Shown here piece by piece: positions 53,388-62,242 of a stretch of 64,000 bases of DNA. Position numbers and translations under genes: made by a program. Location of the stretch: the NCBI RefSeq assembly GCF_000620625.1, contig NZ_JIAW01000007.1, forward strand, positions 1 through 64,000, given 5' to 3'. Position 1 is the first letter of the stretch. Every line of letters begins with the position of its first letter. The notes under the pieces are model-generated. The model was given only the letters and a program-made list of their open reading frames with translations. It made no database searches and had not been told where the DNA came from. Source of the DNA: Mycobacterium sp. URHB0044. Its GTDB lineage: Bacteria; Actinomycetota; Actinomycetes; Mycobacteriales; Mycobacteriaceae.

Positions 53388-55631
53388 TCAGCCCGCCGGC
53401 AGTTTGACCACGTAACCCTCCGCGTCATCTTTCGGCTGCCATAAGCCGAAGAACGATCCGCCTCCTGGTGCCCGGCTCCCCGCGTGATCGGTGACGTACA
53501 CGTTGCCGCGGGTGTCGACTGCCAAGCCCATCGGGTCTACGAAGCGGTGCGCGCCCGGTAACTCGGTCCAGTTGTCCGACCCAGGCGTCAACTTCATCAC
53601 GCCGCCCGTGTCGCCCAATGCGAGGACGTACAAGTTGCCGGTGATGTCCACCGTCACGGAAGTCTGCGAGGGGGCGGCGGACGGCAACGTGGTCCACGTA
53701 TTCGACCCTGCCGCAAGTTTCAGCAGACGACTACTACAGGAAGACTTTCCGGAGCATCGAAAGGCGTTGGCGTAGACGGTGCCGGTGGTATCCACCGCCA
53801 CATCACCAAGGCTGCCCCCGCCGGTCTTCGGCAGCGAGGTTTGCGTACTCGACCCCGCCGGCAACTTGACTATCCGACCGTAAAAGTAGTCGACGACATA
53901 TACTGCGCCCGCGGCGTCAACCGCCACGCCCTTGGGAACATTCAGGTTCCTGAAAGGCAGCACTGTTTGGGTGCTCGACCCGTTGGCCAGCTTCACCACC
54001 CGATCGTGGCCGGTGTCGGTGACATAGACGTCGCCGGCGGGGTCCACCGCGATGCCGGCGGTGTCAGAGTCGACGACGCTGCCGTCGGAAAGATCGAGGC
54101 CGGTAAACGGCAATACAGTTTGGGTGCTCGACCCAGTCGCCAGCTTCAACACCCGATTGGTGCGGGTTTCGGTGACGTAGACGTTGCCGTCGCCGTCCAC
54201 CGCCACACCGTGAGGAAGGCGCAGGTCGGTGAACGGCAATGCGAACTGCCGCAGACGATCCGCCGTCAGTTGATTGACTTTCAGCTGACGGTTGTACGTG
54301 ATCCTTTCGGCTACCGATAGCATCGCCTGGCTCCCGACGAACATGATCACGGCAAGAATGACGACGTAGATCCAGAGCTTGCGTTTCGGCCGAGCCAATG
54401 ACAGCCGTGTGGGCTTGGTGACGGCGGTGCCCTCCGCTACGGCAGTCGACTTAGCGCTGTCTTCCAAATACGGCATCAACCCGAATTTCTCGACTAGCGT
54501 CAGCCAATCCACGTCCGAGACCACAAACGCCGGTTCCGGCACCGCGTGCACCTTGCCGCGCCACGTAAACCGGTTCCAAAGCTTGGTTTTGCGGCTCCAC
54601 GTAGCCTGAGGCGGCTCGGTGAACTCAGCACATCCGATGGTCAGTGGTTCCATGTCGGGAATCTCTACAACCAGCACGGGTGTCGTCTGCTTACCCATCT
54701 TGGGCATCCAGCGCGAGCTTTCGGCCGGCGTCGCGGTCACCTGCGACGGCGATGCCGAGGTGATAATTGCATTGCTCTTCAGGTCGATTACCGAGATCGC
54801 CTGATTGCCAACCTCGATGGCCATGCTCGGTAGCGGTGGATTGGCACTCATCCTCAATGCCGTTGCCGTGTTTTTGAACATCCCCACAAACGAGAACGAG
54901 AACATTGTCATGGGGTTCGGGAGCAGCAGGCAGCGAGTCGGTTGACCGGGTGTGGAGCCGTGGGCATCGGACCGACCCGGAGCGCACACGATTGCAAGAA
55001 GCTCATCGAAATCTGGAGCCCACATCCACGCGTCGACGGTGTCCACGGGTGCGGCTTCCAATGGCGTTCCGTTGGCAGCGCGATGATCTCGTCCGCCGAG
55101 AACAAAGCGATGCTCGCCGCAACGCAGGTGCAGCGCCGTGCCTCTCGTCGCACCGCCATACCCCGGGAGAACCCATCGGCCCACCTGCGCATCAACGAAC
55201 GAAAAGACCTCACCCGGCCTTGTATGCATGGTCAGGTCATCGCTGCCGACGTCGACCAGGATCTTCTTTCCGCGATACATCCGCCGTTGGAACGCGGAGT
55301 AGGCCGGACGGGCAAGCAGCATGACCGCGACCAACACCACCGCGCCACCGTCCTGCCAAACCCTTTCAGACCCCAGGATGGAGCCGCCCAACAAGAGCGC
55401 CATGTTGATAGCCGCGAGCGAAGCGGTGGCCAATGCCGTCAGCAGATAGACATACTTCATCATCTGCTTGGCGGTGGGCGGGGCGGCGAATGCCACGAAG
55501 CGGCGCGCCGTTGCCTCGCCGGGCGGAGCCGCCTGCGACAGATCTACCCCGCGCTTGGACTCGGAAAACTGATGTTCCAGATCGGCGGCGCGCTTTTCGG
55601 GGTCATCCTGGTCTATTAGCCGGTTACTCAT
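53388..55631 (-). CDS. Family B-NHL propeller fusion membrane protein
   Basis: The product has 747 residues. It starts with QDDPEKRAADLEHQF (the shared signature), then two spans (about 60-110), family B part 1 (about 120-215: VGSDDLTMHTRPGEVFSF, HRFVLGGRDHRAAN, DAWMWAPDFDELLAIV), part 2 (about 270-390: AIEVGNQAISVIDLKSNAII, IPDMEPLTIGC, SDVDWLTLVEKFGLMPYLED), a third span (IYVVILAVIMFVGSQAML, about 410-430) and an external NHL propeller (about 455-747: LPFTDLRLPHGVAVDGDGN). This places family B on one side of the membrane and the PknD-like sensor on the other, as in a transmembrane receptor. Confidence 0.85.
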   Translation of the reverse strand: MSNRLIDQDDPEKRAADLEHQFSESKRGVDLSQAAPPGEATARRFVAFAAPPTAKQMMKYVYLLTALATASLAAINMALLLGGSILGSERVWQDGGAVVLVAVMLLARPAYSAFQRRMYRGKKILVDVGSDDLTMHTRPGEVFSFVDAQVGRWVLPGYGGATRGTALHLRCGEHRFVLGGRDHRAANGTPLEAAPVDTVDAWMWAPDFDELLAIVCAPGRSDAHGSTPGQPTRCLLLPNPMTMFSFSFVGMFKNTATALRMSANPPLPSMAIEVGNQAISVIDLKSNAIITSASPSQVTATPAESSRWMPKMGKQTTPVLVVEIPDMEPLTIGCAEFTEPPQATWSRKTKLWNRFTWRGKVHAVPEPAFVVSDVDWLTLVEKFGLMPYLEDSAKSTAVAEGTAVTKPTRLSLARPKRKLWIYVVILAVIMFVGSQAMLSVAERITYNRQLKVNQLTADRLRQFALPFTDLRLPHGVAVDGDGNVYVTETRTNRVLKLATGSSTQTVLPFTGLDLSDGSVVDSDTAGIAVDPAGDVYVTDTGHDRVVKLANGSSTQTVLPFRNLNVPKGVAVDAAGAVYVVDYFYGRIVKLPAGSSTQTSLPKTGGGSLGDVAVDTTGTVYANAFRCSGKSSCSSRLLKLAAGSNTWTTLPSAAPSQTSVTVDITGNLYVLALGDTGGVMKLTPGSDNWTELPGAHRFVDPMGLAVDTRGNVYVTDHAGSRAPGGGSFFGLWQPKDDAEGYVVKLPAG

Positions 55632-55901
55632 AGAGAGTCAATTCTTTCCTGGACTGTTTCAACTCCGGAGCGTTGCTTCCGATACCTGCCACTTGACCTC
55701 ATCCCAACCAAGCTGCCGCTCAGTCACTTTCATCATCTTCCATGAGCTTGACCGGTCGATTAGGCTGAAAAGCACTGGCTGCCAGCCTTCTACCCGTTGC
55801 GATAGCCGCCCCACTCGACCGCGGGGCGGCTCTCGTTTGTTCGCAACGTTCAGCAGGGAAGAGGTGTTGATCGCGGGCAGTGTCGTGTCCGGTCGCTCAA
55901 T

Positions 55902-56189
55902 TCACAGTTGCTGGCTTTCGTTGGAATCAGCGGCTTCTGGACTCTTGCTGTAGCGCGTGAGGAAGCCGACGGCCGCGATCGCAGCGGCGGCGCCGATCAC
56001 ACCCCACAAGACAATCTGGAAGACCAAAGTCCCGAACAAGAAGTCGTAGGTCAGCGCGAGGTAGAGCGACCAGAACACGCGGTAAGCCGACCCCAATGCG
56101 ACCAGGCCGCAGACGATCCCGATCGCTAGACTCGGTTGACGATCAACACGATTGATGTGCTGCTGGATGCTTGCCGGTACGATATTCAT
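55902..56189 (-). CDS. Small membrane protein, MNIVPA family (copy 2)
   Basis: The product has 95 residues: MNIVPASIQQHINRVDRQ, hydrophobic segments (GIVCGLVALGSAYRVFW and VFQIVLWGVIGAAAAIAAVGF), then LTRYSKSPEAADSNES. Very similar to the 61664 protein and related to the core copy at 29707. GAAGGAGT precedes the ATG. Promoter copy G lies 72 nt upstream, just past the stop of the second LAL gene. Function unknown. Confidence 0.8.
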   Translation of the reverse strand: MNIVPASIQQHINRVDRQPSLAIGIVCGLVALGSAYRVFWSLYLALTYDFLFGTLVFQIVLWGVIGAAAAIAAVGFLTRYSKSPEAADSNESQQL

Positions 56190-56260
56190 TCAACTACTCC
56201 TTCGATGTGCGTTGTGCGCTGGCGTCGATGCGATGCGCAGACCGCGGCGCGATCAGTAGA

Positions 56261-56307
56261 TAGTGTGCTGCGCCGGGCAGCTTCGGCACATGAGGCGTTC
56301 ACCCCAT
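56261..56307 (-). promoter_or_regulatory. Inverted-repeat promoter element, copy G
   Basis: Read toward the gene at 56189: ATGGGGTGAACGCCTCAT (56290-56307), G plus 21 nt, then CACACTA (56261-56267). It lies 50 bp past the stop of the LAL gene at 56358. Confidence 0.8.
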
Positions 56308-56357
56308 AAATGGGACCAAATGCGGCATCGCATAGACGTTGCAGCAGTGTTGCGCCG

Positions 56358-59000
56358 TCAGCGAGCCGTGTCTTGCTCCGGGTGTTGCTTGGACGCGTAC
56401 GCAGCGGCGGCGTGCGCACGGTTGCGAACACCTAGCTTGGCCAAGATCGCCCCCACATGTCTATTCGCGGTCTTGGGGCTGATGAACAGAGCGGCCGCAA
56501 TCTGGGCGTCGCTCTGGCCTTCGGCGATGAGTTCGAGTACGTCGAGTTCACGTGGCGTGAGCCCGTGCGGATCCGCGATGGTGGCTTTGCGCCGCGTCTC
56601 GGGATTGCGGCCGCGCAGTTCGGTGAGCAGTCGCTGGGCGCGGCGGGCGGCGGCGCGCGCACCCAGGCGTCGGAAGGTTTCGGATGCGGTTTCCACGGCA
56701 GGAATGTCGCCGCCGAGTTGGGCCACCGCGGCGTCATAAGGGCACCCCCGTCGGGTCCATTCGACAGCTGCGGCTTGCCAATCACCACTGACTTCAAGCC
56801 CATACGGCGTAACCGTGTCGACCACTGGCGCGTCCCCATCCAGTCCACCAGCCAAATGCGCCCATCTCCGCAGGCGACCCACCAACCAGGGGTCTGGCCG
56901 GCCACTGCGCGCCGCGGCAAGACCTGTAAGCGCTTCGGCGCGCGCAGCGTCGTCGTCACCGGCAAGCCAGGCGACTTCGGCGCGTGCGGCCCATACCGCG
57001 CCGAGCCGAAACAGGTCGTCGGGATCGGCGACGCCGAGGGCGTCGTCCAGTGGACGGGCTAGTGACTGCTCGCCTCGACGCGCGCGGACCAACGCGACCG
57101 TGACCAACGGAAGGATCCGGGCCGTCGGGTTGAGCCCGGGCCAACTCAACACATCCTCGGCACAGCTCAATGCACCGTCCCACTCCCCCCGGTGCATCTT
57201 GACGACGGCAGCGGCGCCGACTGGGAACGGGTGGTACACGTGCACGTCGTGAGCTGCGCAGAACGCGGACGCTTCGCCGATGTAAGACTCGGCGCGTTCG
57301 AGGTCGTGGTGTACCGCGGCGGTCCAGCACAGCAGCGCCCCGGCCAGGCCCGCATGTTCCGCGAATCCCTCTATGGCCATGGCCTCGCGCCACACGGCTT
57401 CGAGCTGCTCCCAGCCGGTGTCGCTGCCCATCACCGTGGCCAACGTCGCAAACACCCGGGCCCGCACCACCGCGGCCGGATCAGCCAACTGTTCGCCCAA
57501 AGCGATTGCACGGGAGGCGAATTCGGCGCATTCGGGGTCATAGCAGACAGCGGACAGCTGAGCCATGTTGACCAGCGACCAAACCAACTGCGGGCAAGGC
57601 CCGACCTTCTCGAGCAGCCGCAACGACTCGCGTCCGGCCTCGATGGCTTCTGTCCGACGTCCCAGCGGCCACAACATGAAGGACAACCACTGAAGATCGT
57701 CTCCCTCGCCCAGGCCATCACCCAGCGTGCGGCGCACCTCGATCGCATCTCGGAAAGACTCCGCGGCCGCATCGGTGAGCCCTGTCATATAGCTCGAGAT
57801 TGCATGCTTCTCAAGCCAATGCACCCTCTGCTCGTCGGGGGCGACCCCGGCGTGACGCAAGGTCAACGCATACAACTCAGCCGCCTCTCGATGCGCGCCC
57901 AGTGCCGACGCCCGCTCCGCGGCAGCAGGTCCATACGCAATGACAGCCGTGTCGTAACCGGCCTGATCGGCATGAAAAGCCAGCAGGCTCAACGCTTCCG
58001 GCTTCGCCGGCGGTTCCGCCAGAACTGTCAGCACGCGTTCGTGCAATTCCCGGCGCTGGTAGTCAGGGATGATTTCCAGCACCGCGCGGCGGGCAAGTTC
58101 GTGGCGAAAGCCGACAGTCTCGGCGTCGGCTGCCAAAACTCCAGCGTCGAGACATTCGCCCAGACCCGCCGCAGCCTCCGGGCACACCTTGTACACCAAA
58201 TCCATACCCGTTCGCGGCCCGCACACCGCAGCGGCATGTGCAGTCTCCCGCGCCGCGCTCGACAACCGCGACAGCCTGCCCCACACCGCTTCCGAAACGC
58301 TGCGCGGCAGGCTGTCGAGTGTGAACACATCCGCCCCAGTCGCCAACACCTCGGTGACATAAAACGCGTTACCGCCGGTGAGTTCATGCAGCGCGGCCAC
58401 GTTCACGCTGCTGCCGGCGGCCAGCTCAGCCACCGCGTCCGGGCTCAGCGGGTCAAGCGCTATCCGGCTGACCACGGGCGAAGTCGCCAGATCGCCCAGC
58501 AGCGCGGCCAGCGGGTGATCGTCGCCGATTTCGTCTTCGCGGTAGGACACGATCAGCAGTAATGGCAGCGATGCGATGCGCCGCGACAGGAACCGCAGCA
58601 GATCCAAGGTGGCGCCGTCGGCCCAGTGTGCGTCTTCAATGATGCAGACCCATGGTCCACCGCGACCGAACATCGCTAGCAGCCGCGCATAGATCGTCTC
58701 GGTCTCTCCGGCGTCGATGGCCAGTCGCATCGCCGCGGCCGCTTCGCCGGACCAGCCAGAGAGCATGTCCAACAGCGGACCCAGCGGGCGCGGCGCTGCC
58801 AGCGGGTCACACCAGCCCTGCAGCACCCGGACGTGGTCCCCGACCCGGGCGAGAAAGCGGGCGATCACTGCCGTCTTGCCGGCGCCGGCCTCACCTCGCA
58901 GCAACACCACACGGCCGTCGCCATTGGCCGCTGCACGCTGGGCTCCTCCCAGCTCCCTCAGCACCGTCTCACGCTCGAGTAGCCGGTCTCTTGGGGCCAC
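56358..59000 (-). CDS. LAL-type transcriptional regulator (ATPase + LuxR HTH), copy 2
   Basis: The product has 880 residues from GTG 59000, the same length as the 38270 paralogue and similar throughout. Walker A is GEAGAGKTAV (about residue 40), and WVCIIEDAHWADGATLDLL holds the Walker B region. The C-terminal HTH is GLTPRELDVLELIAEGQSD followed by SPKTANRHVGAILAKLGV, almost identical to copy 1 in the recognition helix, so both should bind the same DNA site. The ATPase and TPR-like parts differ more, so the ligands may differ. GGGAGGACT precedes the GTG. Element G follows its 3' end; a decayed element lies just upstream, pointing away. Confidence 0.92.
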   Translation of the reverse strand: MAPRDRLLERETVLRELGGAQRAAANGDGRVVLLRGEAGAGKTAVIARFLARVGDHVRVLQGWCDPLAAPRPLGPLLDMLSGWSGEAAAAMRLAIDAGETETIYARLLAMFGRGGPWVCIIEDAHWADGATLDLLRFLSRRIASLPLLLIVSYREDEIGDDHPLAALLGDLATSPVVSRIALDPLSPDAVAELAAGSSVNVAALHELTGGNAFYVTEVLATGADVFTLDSLPRSVSEAVWGRLSRLSSAARETAHAAAVCGPRTGMDLVYKVCPEAAAGLGECLDAGVLAADAETVGFRHELARRAVLEIIPDYQRRELHERVLTVLAEPPAKPEALSLLAFHADQAGYDTAVIAYGPAAAERASALGAHREAAELYALTLRHAGVAPDEQRVHWLEKHAISSYMTGLTDAAAESFRDAIEVRRTLGDGLGEGDDLQWLSFMLWPLGRRTEAIEAGRESLRLLEKVGPCPQLVWSLVNMAQLSAVCYDPECAEFASRAIALGEQLADPAAVVRARVFATLATVMGSDTGWEQLEAVWREAMAIEGFAEHAGLAGALLCWTAAVHHDLERAESYIGEASAFCAAHDVHVYHPFPVGAAAVVKMHRGEWDGALSCAEDVLSWPGLNPTARILPLVTVALVRARRGEQSLARPLDDALGVADPDDLFRLGAVWAARAEVAWLAGDDDAARAEALTGLAAARSGRPDPWLVGRLRRWAHLAGGLDGDAPVVDTVTPYGLEVSGDWQAAAVEWTRRGCPYDAAVAQLGGDIPAVETASETFRRLGARAAARRAQRLLTELRGRNPETRRKATIADPHGLTPRELDVLELIAEGQSDAQIAAALFISPKTANRHVGAILAKLGVRNRAHAAAAYASKQHPEQDTAR

Positions 59001-59023
59001 AGTCCTCCCGCCTCGGATCTCTC

Positions 59024-59070
59024 AAGAGGTGAAGTTCTCAAGTGCCGAGGCCAGTCGACCAGGCAGAGTT
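59024..59070 (+). promoter_or_regulatory. Decayed inverted-repeat promoter element, copy K
   Basis: AAGAGGTGAAGTTCTCAA (59024-59041), G plus 21 nt, then CAGAGTT (59064-59070). It aligns without gaps to copy A and to the DNA beyond it (TGCCACGGGC and later AAAAGCTTAGCCC), and has the same position relative to its LAL gene. Both arms and the -10 are mutated and no rightward gene follows, so it is probably inactive. Confidence 0.6.
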
Positions 59071-59290
59071 CCCAATGAGGTGCGCCGTCGACATGCCACG
59101 GGCGTCAGCAACCTTCGTCGGTCAGGACGCAGTCAAAAGCTTAGCCCGTCTACCCCGCGCCCACCGTCGAAATATGACCTCCCGTTTTGCGTCCAATAAA
59201 GGAGGTAGATCGGATCTTGTCTCGAATCGGATGTGGTCTGGGCTAGGCATAAGTCACCGATGGGCGCGGCAACTGTATTCATGCTGGGCA

Positions 59291-59971
59291 CTACCCCATA
59301 CCGCTTGATAGTCGACGATGAGTGGGGCTCAACGCTGCGTGGCCATCCTTTCGTTGTTCCCACCGCGATTTAGCGGCCTTGGCAACCACCACCGTCGCCA
59401 GCAGCAGCACACCGGTGACGGCAAGCGACACGACGGTGTTCACACCCTTCCCGACATCGACGGACAGCGACAAGATGATCGCCAGACTGGCCAACATGCC
59501 CACCAGCAGTCCCACGCCCCATATCGCCGATAACAGAACGTGCACCCGGTGTTTGAACGCGTCCTCTCCGACCTCCTGAGTCTGCTCGTCGTCGGGGTGG
59601 ACACGTGCGGCGACGACCTGGGTCAGCGGTGTGCCGATGACGCAGCTGCCCAGGAAGATCAGCGCACCGATACCCCCCACGAAGGTCTCGCCCACCATCA
59701 GCATCCGCGCATCGGAGGTCGCCAACCCCACTGCCAGGCTGAGACCGAAATTGAGCATGAGGTAGGCGGCGAACGGATCAAGCCGACGCGCCTTGACGGC
59801 GTCATAGGCGACCTTGAGGCCGGCTAACACCGTCGCGTTGAGCAGCGCGAGGTACTCGGATATGCCCAGTTCCCGCAGCCCGTAGTAGACGATCAGCGGC
59901 GGCGCGATGTCGACCAGCATCATGCGAAGGAACGGACGCAACGATTGTGGTCGCGCGGGCTGCTCGGTCAC
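59291..59971 (-). CDS. VC0807-like polytopic membrane protein
   Basis: The product has 226 residues with about six spans. The N-terminus DIAPPLIVYYGLRELGISEY and the later FGLSLAVGLATSDARMLMV resemble the VC0807/intracellular-septation-A-like family found in actinobacteria. Function unknown. Its start overlaps the stop of the 59968 gene by 4 bp (59968-59971), so the three genes 60243, 59968 and 59291 form one coupled operon under promoter copy H. Confidence 0.75.
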   Translation of the reverse strand: MTEQPARPQSLRPFLRMMLVDIAPPLIVYYGLRELGISEYLALLNATVLAGLKVAYDAVKARRLDPFAAYLMLNFGLSLAVGLATSDARMLMVGETFVGGIGALIFLGSCVIGTPLTQVVAARVHPDDEQTQEVGEDAFKHRVHVLLSAIWGVGLLVGMLASLAIILSLSVDVGKGVNTVVSLAVTGVLLLATVVVAKAAKSRWEQRKDGHAALSPTHRRLSSGMG

Positions 59972-60246
59972 CGGATCGACGGTAGGGCGTCGTTGAGTTG
60001 TTCAGGTGACATGCCCGCCCGGGCAACGGCGACTGCGAAGGCTTCTCGCAGCCTGTGAATCTCGACATTCGTTAGCCCGACGGGCCGGGCGGGCGCCTGC
60101 TCGTCACGATTGTACGGTTTATCCAATGCGTGCTCGGCCCAGAATTGGACCGGCTGCAGCACCGGTTGTTCATGGCCAGCGGTCCGTGCCTTGGTGAGCT
60201 GACGCTCGAGTTCGGCGATGCGGGTCTCGGGGTCGTCGACGTTCAT
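59968..60246 (-). CDS. Small soluble protein with DPEKR-type signature
   Basis: The product has 92 residues. It starts DDPETRIAELERQLTKART and ends with a helical unit VEIHRLREAFAVAVARAGMS then PEQLNDAL, which matches MAQIREGLARAAAQAGMSQA then QLDNAL in the 35852 protein. It thus consists only of the two N-terminal modules of that larger protein. It overlaps both neighbours by 4 bp. A charged adaptor-like role is possible; no function is known. Confidence 0.75.
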   Translation of the reverse strand: MNVDDPETRIAELERQLTKARTAGHEQPVLQPVQFWAEHALDKPYNRDEQAPARPVGLTNVEIHRLREAFAVAVARAGMSPEQLNDALPSIR

Positions 60247-60881
60247 CGGAGCGACCCCAGTTCGGCGTGTGCCCAGTCCACGACGAACCGGCGAGCGGGG
60301 GCAGCCGGGTCTGCATCGGCGCTCACGCCGGGATTCGGCGACGCGCCGAACGTCTTAAGGATATCCCCGAAGTCTTCCGGACTTACTGGCGCGGAAGACG
60401 TTACGACCTCAGGGCTGCTCGACTGAGTGAAGCGCACAGTGGGCGGCGCGTTGACAACGACGCGGTGCGGGCCGCCGGATCCCACTGGCTGGCTCAAATC
60501 GATCCGAACATGCTGGGGATTGGCCTCTCCCACCTCCACTGGCACGATGCGGCCAGGCTGAACCCTTAGGGCCAAAGCGAATTGTTCGATGTGCTGCCGG
60601 ATGCTCACCTCGTAGGCTTCGCGACCAGGAACTTGCACCCGTAGCCCCAGCACACAGGGACGCTCTCCACGACCCGGATTGCCGATGACCCAACGAGCGA
60701 CCTTGAGCGACAATATTTCCGCAGTCCCGCTGACCGAAGGACCGCGGACCTTGGTCTGCCTGTAGCGGAGGAACAAATACGCCAAGAGCACAACAGGACC
60801 GAACGACAACACCGGGCCAGCGATCTCAAAGATCCGCTCCTGAATCGCGCCGCTCGACGCGACAAATATCATATCGTTCAT
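60243..60881 (-). CDS. Family A membrane-anchored protein (copy 3, short)
   Basis: The product has 212 residues from ATG 60881. One span (IAGPVLSFGPVVLLAYLFL) is followed by VRGPSVSGTAEILSLKVARW, LRVQVPGREAYEVSIRQH and VQPGRIVPVEVGEANPQHV. The C-terminal domain is shortened: SPEDFGDILKTFGASPN runs straight to APARRFVVDWA, and the RFPN block of copies 1 and 2 is missing. It heads the three-gene operon under element H. Confidence 0.8.
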   Translation of the reverse strand: MNDMIFVASSGAIQERIFEIAGPVLSFGPVVLLAYLFLRYRQTKVRGPSVSGTAEILSLKVARWVIGNPGRGERPCVLGLRVQVPGREAYEVSIRQHIEQFALALRVQPGRIVPVEVGEANPQHVRIDLSQPVGSGGPHRVVVNAPPTVRFTQSSSPEVVTSSAPVSPEDFGDILKTFGASPNPGVSADADPAAPARRFVVDWAHAELGSLR

Positions 60882-60972
60882 CGGAGCACGGCCCCGACGC
60901 CGGCGACAATTACTTCCCTCAATGTGCATCCTTTACATATGACGGTCACACGGGCCGTCTCGGCTCAATAGG

Positions 60973-61020
60973 TAGTGTGCGCGTCTTACCGCGTCCCGGC
61001 ATATGCGGCATTTACCCCAA
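60973..61020 (-). promoter_or_regulatory. Inverted-repeat promoter element, copy H
   Basis: Read toward the gene at 60881: TTGGGGTAAATGCCGCAT (61003-61020), A plus 22 nt, then CACACTA (60973-60979), 92 nt before the ATG. Confidence 0.75.
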
Positions 61021-61161
61021 ATTTCGGGCCTTACGGCGCGGAAGGCACACTGTTGCAGGCCCGAATTCACCCTCCACGTTCGTCGTTACACGAAGAATCG
61101 CTGACCTGCTTAAACCACCGACCGGTCGCGTCATGATTCGTGAGTCGCGCTGACGGGTGAT

Positions 61162-61578
61162 CTAGTGATTCACAGATCCGCGCGGTAGGTCGACGCCGAT
61201 CTCATCGCATATCGGCGGGATAATGATCAGGGCTCCGCGCGGGCTGCAGAACGGCGTGCCCGGTGGCAGCGGCGGTGGCGGCGGTGGCGGCGTTAGCAGG
61301 GGGGCCGGGATGTCCGCCGAAATGAAGCTATCAAGGGGATCTCCCTTGAGATCCACCATGCGCACGTTGCCTTGGCCAAACGGGACGGTGTACCAGGTGT
61401 GGCACACACCCATGTCCCATTGAATGTTGTTGAATGGCAACGCTTCACCAGGGCACCAGTCGTGTGGCTGGGCAGGGAACGGATCGGCCTGAGCGATATC
61501 TGCTCCCAGCGCCTGACTTGCCACCGCGACGGCGCCGGCCATAAGGACTGTTGTCGCAAGCCGTGAAATTCGATTCAT
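61162..61578 (-). CDS. Small secreted Cys/Trp-rich protein (CHTWY family, copy 2)
   Basis: The product has 138 residues. A signal peptide (LATTVLMAGAVAVASQALGADIAQA) is followed by HDWCPGEALPF, NIQWDMGVCHTWYTVPFGQG and a poly-Pro stretch, then FCSPRGALIIIPPICDE. It shares the WCPG, WDMxVCHTWY and GxGNV blocks with the 44039 protein, while linker and tail differ. GAAAGGAAA precedes the ATG. It starts 86 nt after the small membrane gene at 61664 and may share its transcript from element I. Confidence 0.85.
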   Translation of the reverse strand: MNRISRLATTVLMAGAVAVASQALGADIAQADPFPAQPHDWCPGEALPFNNIQWDMGVCHTWYTVPFGQGNVRMVDLKGDPLDSFISADIPAPLLTPPPPPPPLPPGTPFCSPRGALIIIPPICDEIGVDLPRGSVNH

Positions 61579-61663
61579 GGTCGTTTCCTTTCGATCGATT
61601 ATGTTGATCCGCTATGCGTCGCCTGTGTGTGCTCGGTACAGATCACCGCGCTAGCGATCGAGT

Positions 61664-61948
61664 TCATGGTTGGTGGCTTTTGTTGGTGTCAGCCGCCTCT
61701 GGAGCCTTGTAGCGGGTGAGAAATCCGGTGGCCGTCATCGCCGCGACGGCGCCTATCACACCCCAAAAGACAATTGAGAACACGAATGAGCCGAACAAGA
61801 AGTTGTAGGTGATCGAGAGGTACAGCGACCAGATCATCCGGTAAACCGACCAGAACGCGAGCAGGCCGCAGCCGATCGCGATCACCAGACTGGGTTGGCG
61901 GTCAACACGATTGATGAGTCGCTGAGCGCCGGCCGGTACGATATTCAT
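61664..61948 (-). CDS. Small membrane protein, MNIVPA family (copy 3)
   Basis: The product has 94 residues from ATG 61948: MNIVPAGAQRLINRVDRQ, hydrophobic segments (AIGCGLLAFWSVYRMIW and FVFSIVFWGVIGAVAAMTATG), then LTRYKAPEAADTNKS. GAAGGGAGT precedes the ATG; a longer frame to 62089 runs into the promoter. Copy I of the element lies 110 nt upstream and a LAL remnant lies beyond it, the same arrangement as for copy 2. Confidence 0.8.
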   Translation of the reverse strand: MNIVPAGAQRLINRVDRQPSLVIAIGCGLLAFWSVYRMIWSLYLSITYNFLFGSFVFSIVFWGVIGAVAAMTATGFLTRYKAPEAADTNKSHQP

Positions 61949-62058
61949 TTCCGAGTACTCCCTTCGTTGCGCGCGTTGTGCGCTTGTCGGTGCGATATGC
62001 AGACGCATCGGAATCACTGTCGATCCAACGAATCTGCAGAGCACGTTGGGGTCAACAG

Positions 62059-62105
62059 AAGTGTGCCGCGCCCGACAGCCCCAACACATGGGGCATTCAC
62101 CCCAT
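62059..62105 (-). promoter_or_regulatory. Inverted-repeat promoter element, copy I
   Basis: Read toward the gene at 61948: ATGGGGTGAATGCCCCAT (62088-62105), G plus 21 nt, then CACACTT (62059-62065). Confidence 0.8.
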
Positions 62106-62242
62106 ATATGCGTGCGATCGCAGGCATACGAATGTCAGGCTCATTACATCGCGCGCTATCTGACTGCCCTTGCGCCGTATGCGTTCGCACCACCGCCGTA
62201 GGTACACGTGTGATCCTGCGATGCCGGCAGGCGTTGAGGGGA

